Under the pieces are notes generated by a model. That model ran no database searches, was not told the DNA's origin, and saw nothing but the letters and a program-made list of their open reading frames with translations. Shown here one piece after another: positions 62,065 to 64,000 of a DNA stretch of 64,000 nucleotides (within the stretch, counting starts at the first letter, position 1; each line of letters begins with the position of its first letter). The position numbers and the translations under genes were made by a program. The DNA is taken from positions 124,001 to 188,000 of the forward strand of contig DS990263.1 of NCBI GenBank assembly GCA_000155435.1, written 5' to 3'. Source of the stretch: Clostridiales bacterium 1_7_47FAA (GTDB taxonomy: Bacteria; Bacillota; Clostridia; Lachnospirales; Lachnospiraceae).

Positions 62065-64000
62065 ATGCAACATAAGAGACATATCCTGCCGGAGGAATCA
62101 AGACCTCTCATCAGGAGGGTACAGGTGGGATTACTATCAGTAATCCTTATTTTTGTGTTTGGGGTTTCCATATGGAATGCATCAGAACTCCGGATGGCCA
62201 TGAACCGCAGCACAAGGTCATATTTAAATGATGTCACGACGAATCTGTCAAGGGATATCCAGGAAGCAATCCATAATAAGATGAACAGCCTGATCATGGT
62301 TGCGGATTCCGTAATGCGGATGGGTATCCCTGAAAATGAAACATCCATCCGGGATTTTTTGGCCCGCAAGGCGGAAATCCTTGAATTCGACCCTCTTATC
62401 CTGTTGGACAGGAAAGGGGATTATGTCTGTTCAGAAGAAGTGTCCCGGGATATGGATCCCGAACGCTTTTTCGGGATATCCAGCGTCCGCTCCTCCTTTG
62501 ACGGGGAGGTACGGGCCGGTTACATGGGAGGGGAGAGCATTTTCTACTCTGTTCCTGTATACGGTATGGATGGGACGGTAAGCGGGGTGCTGGTAGGGGT
62601 GCGCAGCAAGAAGAACATGCAGTCCATGATAGCGTCCAAAAGTTTTAATGGACAGATGCTCAGCTGCATTGTTGACAGCCGCGGACAGGTGGTAATCTCG
62701 CCATCTGAACTGAAACCTTTCCTGCGTCTGGATGATATTTTCAGAAGTGATAAGGAGCAGAAGGTGGTGGGGGACATCAGGAAAATGCAGGATGATATGA
62801 GAATGGGGAAGGACGGCATCCTGGAATTTTCCGCTGTAACGGGAGAGGAGCTGTTCCTGTCCTATAACAGTCTGGATTTAAATGACTGGTTCCTGCTGAC
62901 CATCATTCCCGCAGGTATTATCTCAGGAGGCGCAAACCGTTATATCCTGCAGACATTTTTTATCATCGGCATCCTGATTGTGATATTCTTTCTGTTCCTG
63001 AATGCCATGTACCGTTTTTACCATTCCCACAGGATGCAGCTGGAACGGCTGGCTTTTGTGGATCCGCTGACAGGCGGCGCCAACCAGGCTGCTTTTGGAC
63101 TCAGGTACCGTGAACTGGCCGGAAGCATGAAGCCGGGCGGATATACCATTGCGGTCATGGATGTGAGACATTTTAAAATGATTAATGAACGTTTTGGAAT
63201 CCATGAAGGAAACCAGGTACTTGCATATCTTTATCATGTGATGGAGCGTCATATGAGGGCTGAAGACGGCGAATTCGTGGCAAGGAGTGAGTCAGACTGC
63301 TTCTTCCTGTGCCTGAAGGGAGGCGGACATCAGGAAATACGGGACAGGATGGATGATATGGTCCAGGATATCAATTCGTTTTGCAATCCGGATCTTCCCG
63401 GATACACCTTTTCATTCAGGCAGGGCGCCTGTGTGGTGGAGGAACCGGGTCTGGAGATTGCCATCCTCCAGGACAGGGCAAGGCTGGCCTCACAGAGCAG
63501 GAATCCGGATCTGGAGCCTGGATGTGTGTTCTATGATGACAGTCTGACCGTGGAACTGAAAATGGAGGAGGAGTTAAACGGCCTGTTCCAAGGTTCCATT
63601 GAAAACCATGATTTCCAGGTATACCTTCAGCCAAAGGTGGGTCTTGAAAGCCGCGCATTGGAAGGCGCTGAGGCCCTGGTCCGCTGGATACATCCAAAGA
63701 GGGGGGTCATATATCCCTCTGACTTCATTCCGCTGTTTGAACGGAATGGTAAAATATGTAAACTGGACATCTACGTGTTTACGGAGGTGTGCAGGATCAT
63801 AAGCCGCTGGGAGAAGGAAGGGAAGGAAATAATCCCTGTTTCCGTCAATCTGTCTAGGCAGCATTTTACGGATGAGGATTTCCTGGACCGGTTTGCGGAT
63901 ATTGCCGGACAATATCATATTCCGGCAGGTATGATTGAGTTTGAACTGACAGAGTCCATTTTCTTTGACAGTCATCAGATCCAACGGGTCAGGGATGCCA
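62065..64000 (+). CDS. Membrane EAL-domain c-di-GMP phosphodiesterase with degenerate GGDEF (3' end outside window)
   Basis: The frame stays open from ATG 62065 to the window end (645 codons visible). Helix 1 (residues 19-37), an extracytoplasmic dCache-like sensor (DVTTNLSRDIQEAIHNKMNSLI, LDLNDWFLLTIIP), helix 2 (293-313), a GGDEF domain from about 328 (FVDPLTGGANQAAFG) whose signature is SESDC (408-412) in place of GGDEF, and an EAL domain beginning near 510 with EAL intact at 536-538 (AEALVRWIHPKRG). It should hydrolyse c-di-GMP and use the dead GGDEF as a regulatory site. Weak GGAG is 11 bases upstream. Confidence 0.9.
   Translation, partial: MQHKRHILPEESRPLIRRVQVGLLSVILIFVFGVSIWNASELRMAMNRSTRSYLNDVTTNLSRDIQEAIHNKMNSLIMVADSVMRMGIPENETSIRDFLARKAEILEFDPLILLDRKGDYVCSEEVSRDMDPERFFGISSVRSSFDGEVRAGYMGGESIFYSVPVYGMDGTVSGVLVGVRSKKNMQSMIASKSFNGQMLSCIVDSRGQVVISPSELKPFLRLDDIFRSDKEQKVVGDIRKMQDDMRMGKDGILEFSAVTGEELFLSYNSLDLNDWFLLTIIPAGIISGGANRYILQTFFIIGILIVIFFLFLNAMYRFYHSHRMQLERLAFVDPLTGGANQAAFGLRYRELAGSMKPGGYTIAVMDVRHFKMINERFGIHEGNQVLAYLYHVMERHMRAEDGEFVARSESDCFFLCLKGGGHQEIRDRMDDMVQDINSFCNPDLPGYTFSFRQGACVVEEPGLEIAILQDRARLASQSRNPDLEPGCVFYDDSLTVELKMEEELNGLFQGSIENHDFQVYLQPKVGLESRALEGAEALVRWIHPKRGVIYPSDFIPLFERNGKICKLDIYVFTEVCRIISRWEKEGKEIIPVSVNLSRQHFTDEDFLDRFADIAGQYHIPAGMIEFELTESIFFDSHQIQRVRDA

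Overview
The window looks like chromosome of a Gram-positive anaerobic gut Clostridium of the Lachnospiraceae, most like the Enterocloster (Clostridium bolteae / clostridioforme) group. This is inferred from strong AGGAGG ribosome sites, the McsA-McsB-ClpC-RadA block, a Clostridium-type tRNA-Trp, moderate GC, and family content (BMP nucleoside ABC transporter, TAXI-type TRAP transporters, Rpn-like nuclease, large two-domain GntR regulator). No species assignment is possible from sequence alone. Almost all genes lie on the + strand. Both window edges cut a gene: a sugar-binding protein at the left and an EAL-domain signalling protein at the right.

Layout. 1-6.8 kb: a beta-galactoside operon (sugar ABC binding protein, two permeases, sugar O-acetyltransferase, GH2 beta-galactosidase with an in-frame 36-bp repeat insert). 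7.1-8.8 kb: Rpn-like nuclease and an AT-rich, repeat-bearing gap. 8.8-14.9 kb: purine nucleoside uptake and phosphorolysis operon (BMP lipoprotein, double ATPase, two permeases, GntR/UTRA regulator, DeoD-like phosphorylase lacking the catalytic Asp). 15-16.3 kb (minus): ferritin with a Bfd-like ferredoxin, YbjQ protein and a small membrane protein. 16.3-22 kb: orphan consensus promoter, deoxyinosine glycosylase, class I fructose-bisphosphate aldolase, an unknown gene, a transglutaminase-like protein and a fused MobA-MobB. 22-30.3 kb: a broken GNAT gene, then a YtrA-type GntR gene, mcsA, mcsB, clpC, a small conserved gene, radA and an HD hydrolase. The usual ctsR is not seen. 30.3-32 kb: guanine riboswitch, terminator and guanine/hypoxanthine permease, followed by a 14-bp tandem array. 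32.3-36.9 kb: accessory stretch with an immunity-like gene, small membrane proteins, a frameshifted hicA, a secreted cell-wall-repeat/DUF1266-like protein and an IS630 remnant.

37-53 kb: a 13-gene catabolic cluster downstream of a promoter carrying two LacI-type operators: Old-Yellow-Enzyme/FadH-type reductase, zinc alcohol dehydrogenase, SDR, two complete TAXI-TRAP transporters, two cupins, an IlvD/Edd dehydratase, a small membrane protein, a fumarate-reductase-like flavoprotein, and its own LacI regulator. The substrate is unknown; a sugar acid or polyol is the best guess. 53-54.6 kb: terminator, decayed IS4-type transposase and tRNA-Trp.

54.9-59.9 kb: a compact six-gene operon that I consider the most interesting system here: macrodomain, metallo-beta-lactamase fold with zinc-ribbon tail, RtcB RNA ligase, dCMP-deaminase-like protein, KptA 2'-phosphotransferase and a 5'-3' exonuclease. 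RtcB and KptA are RNA repair/processing enzymes, and KptA releases a cyclic phosphorylated ADP-ribose that a macrodomain protein could help clear. 60-64 kb: small GNAT, double-winged-helix GntR regulator and a membrane EAL protein with a degenerate GGDEF motif.

Purine handling recurs (nucleoside ABC operon, phosphorylase, guanine riboswitch/permease). Two arrays with the same unusual 14-nt period sit directly behind two unrelated stop codons.
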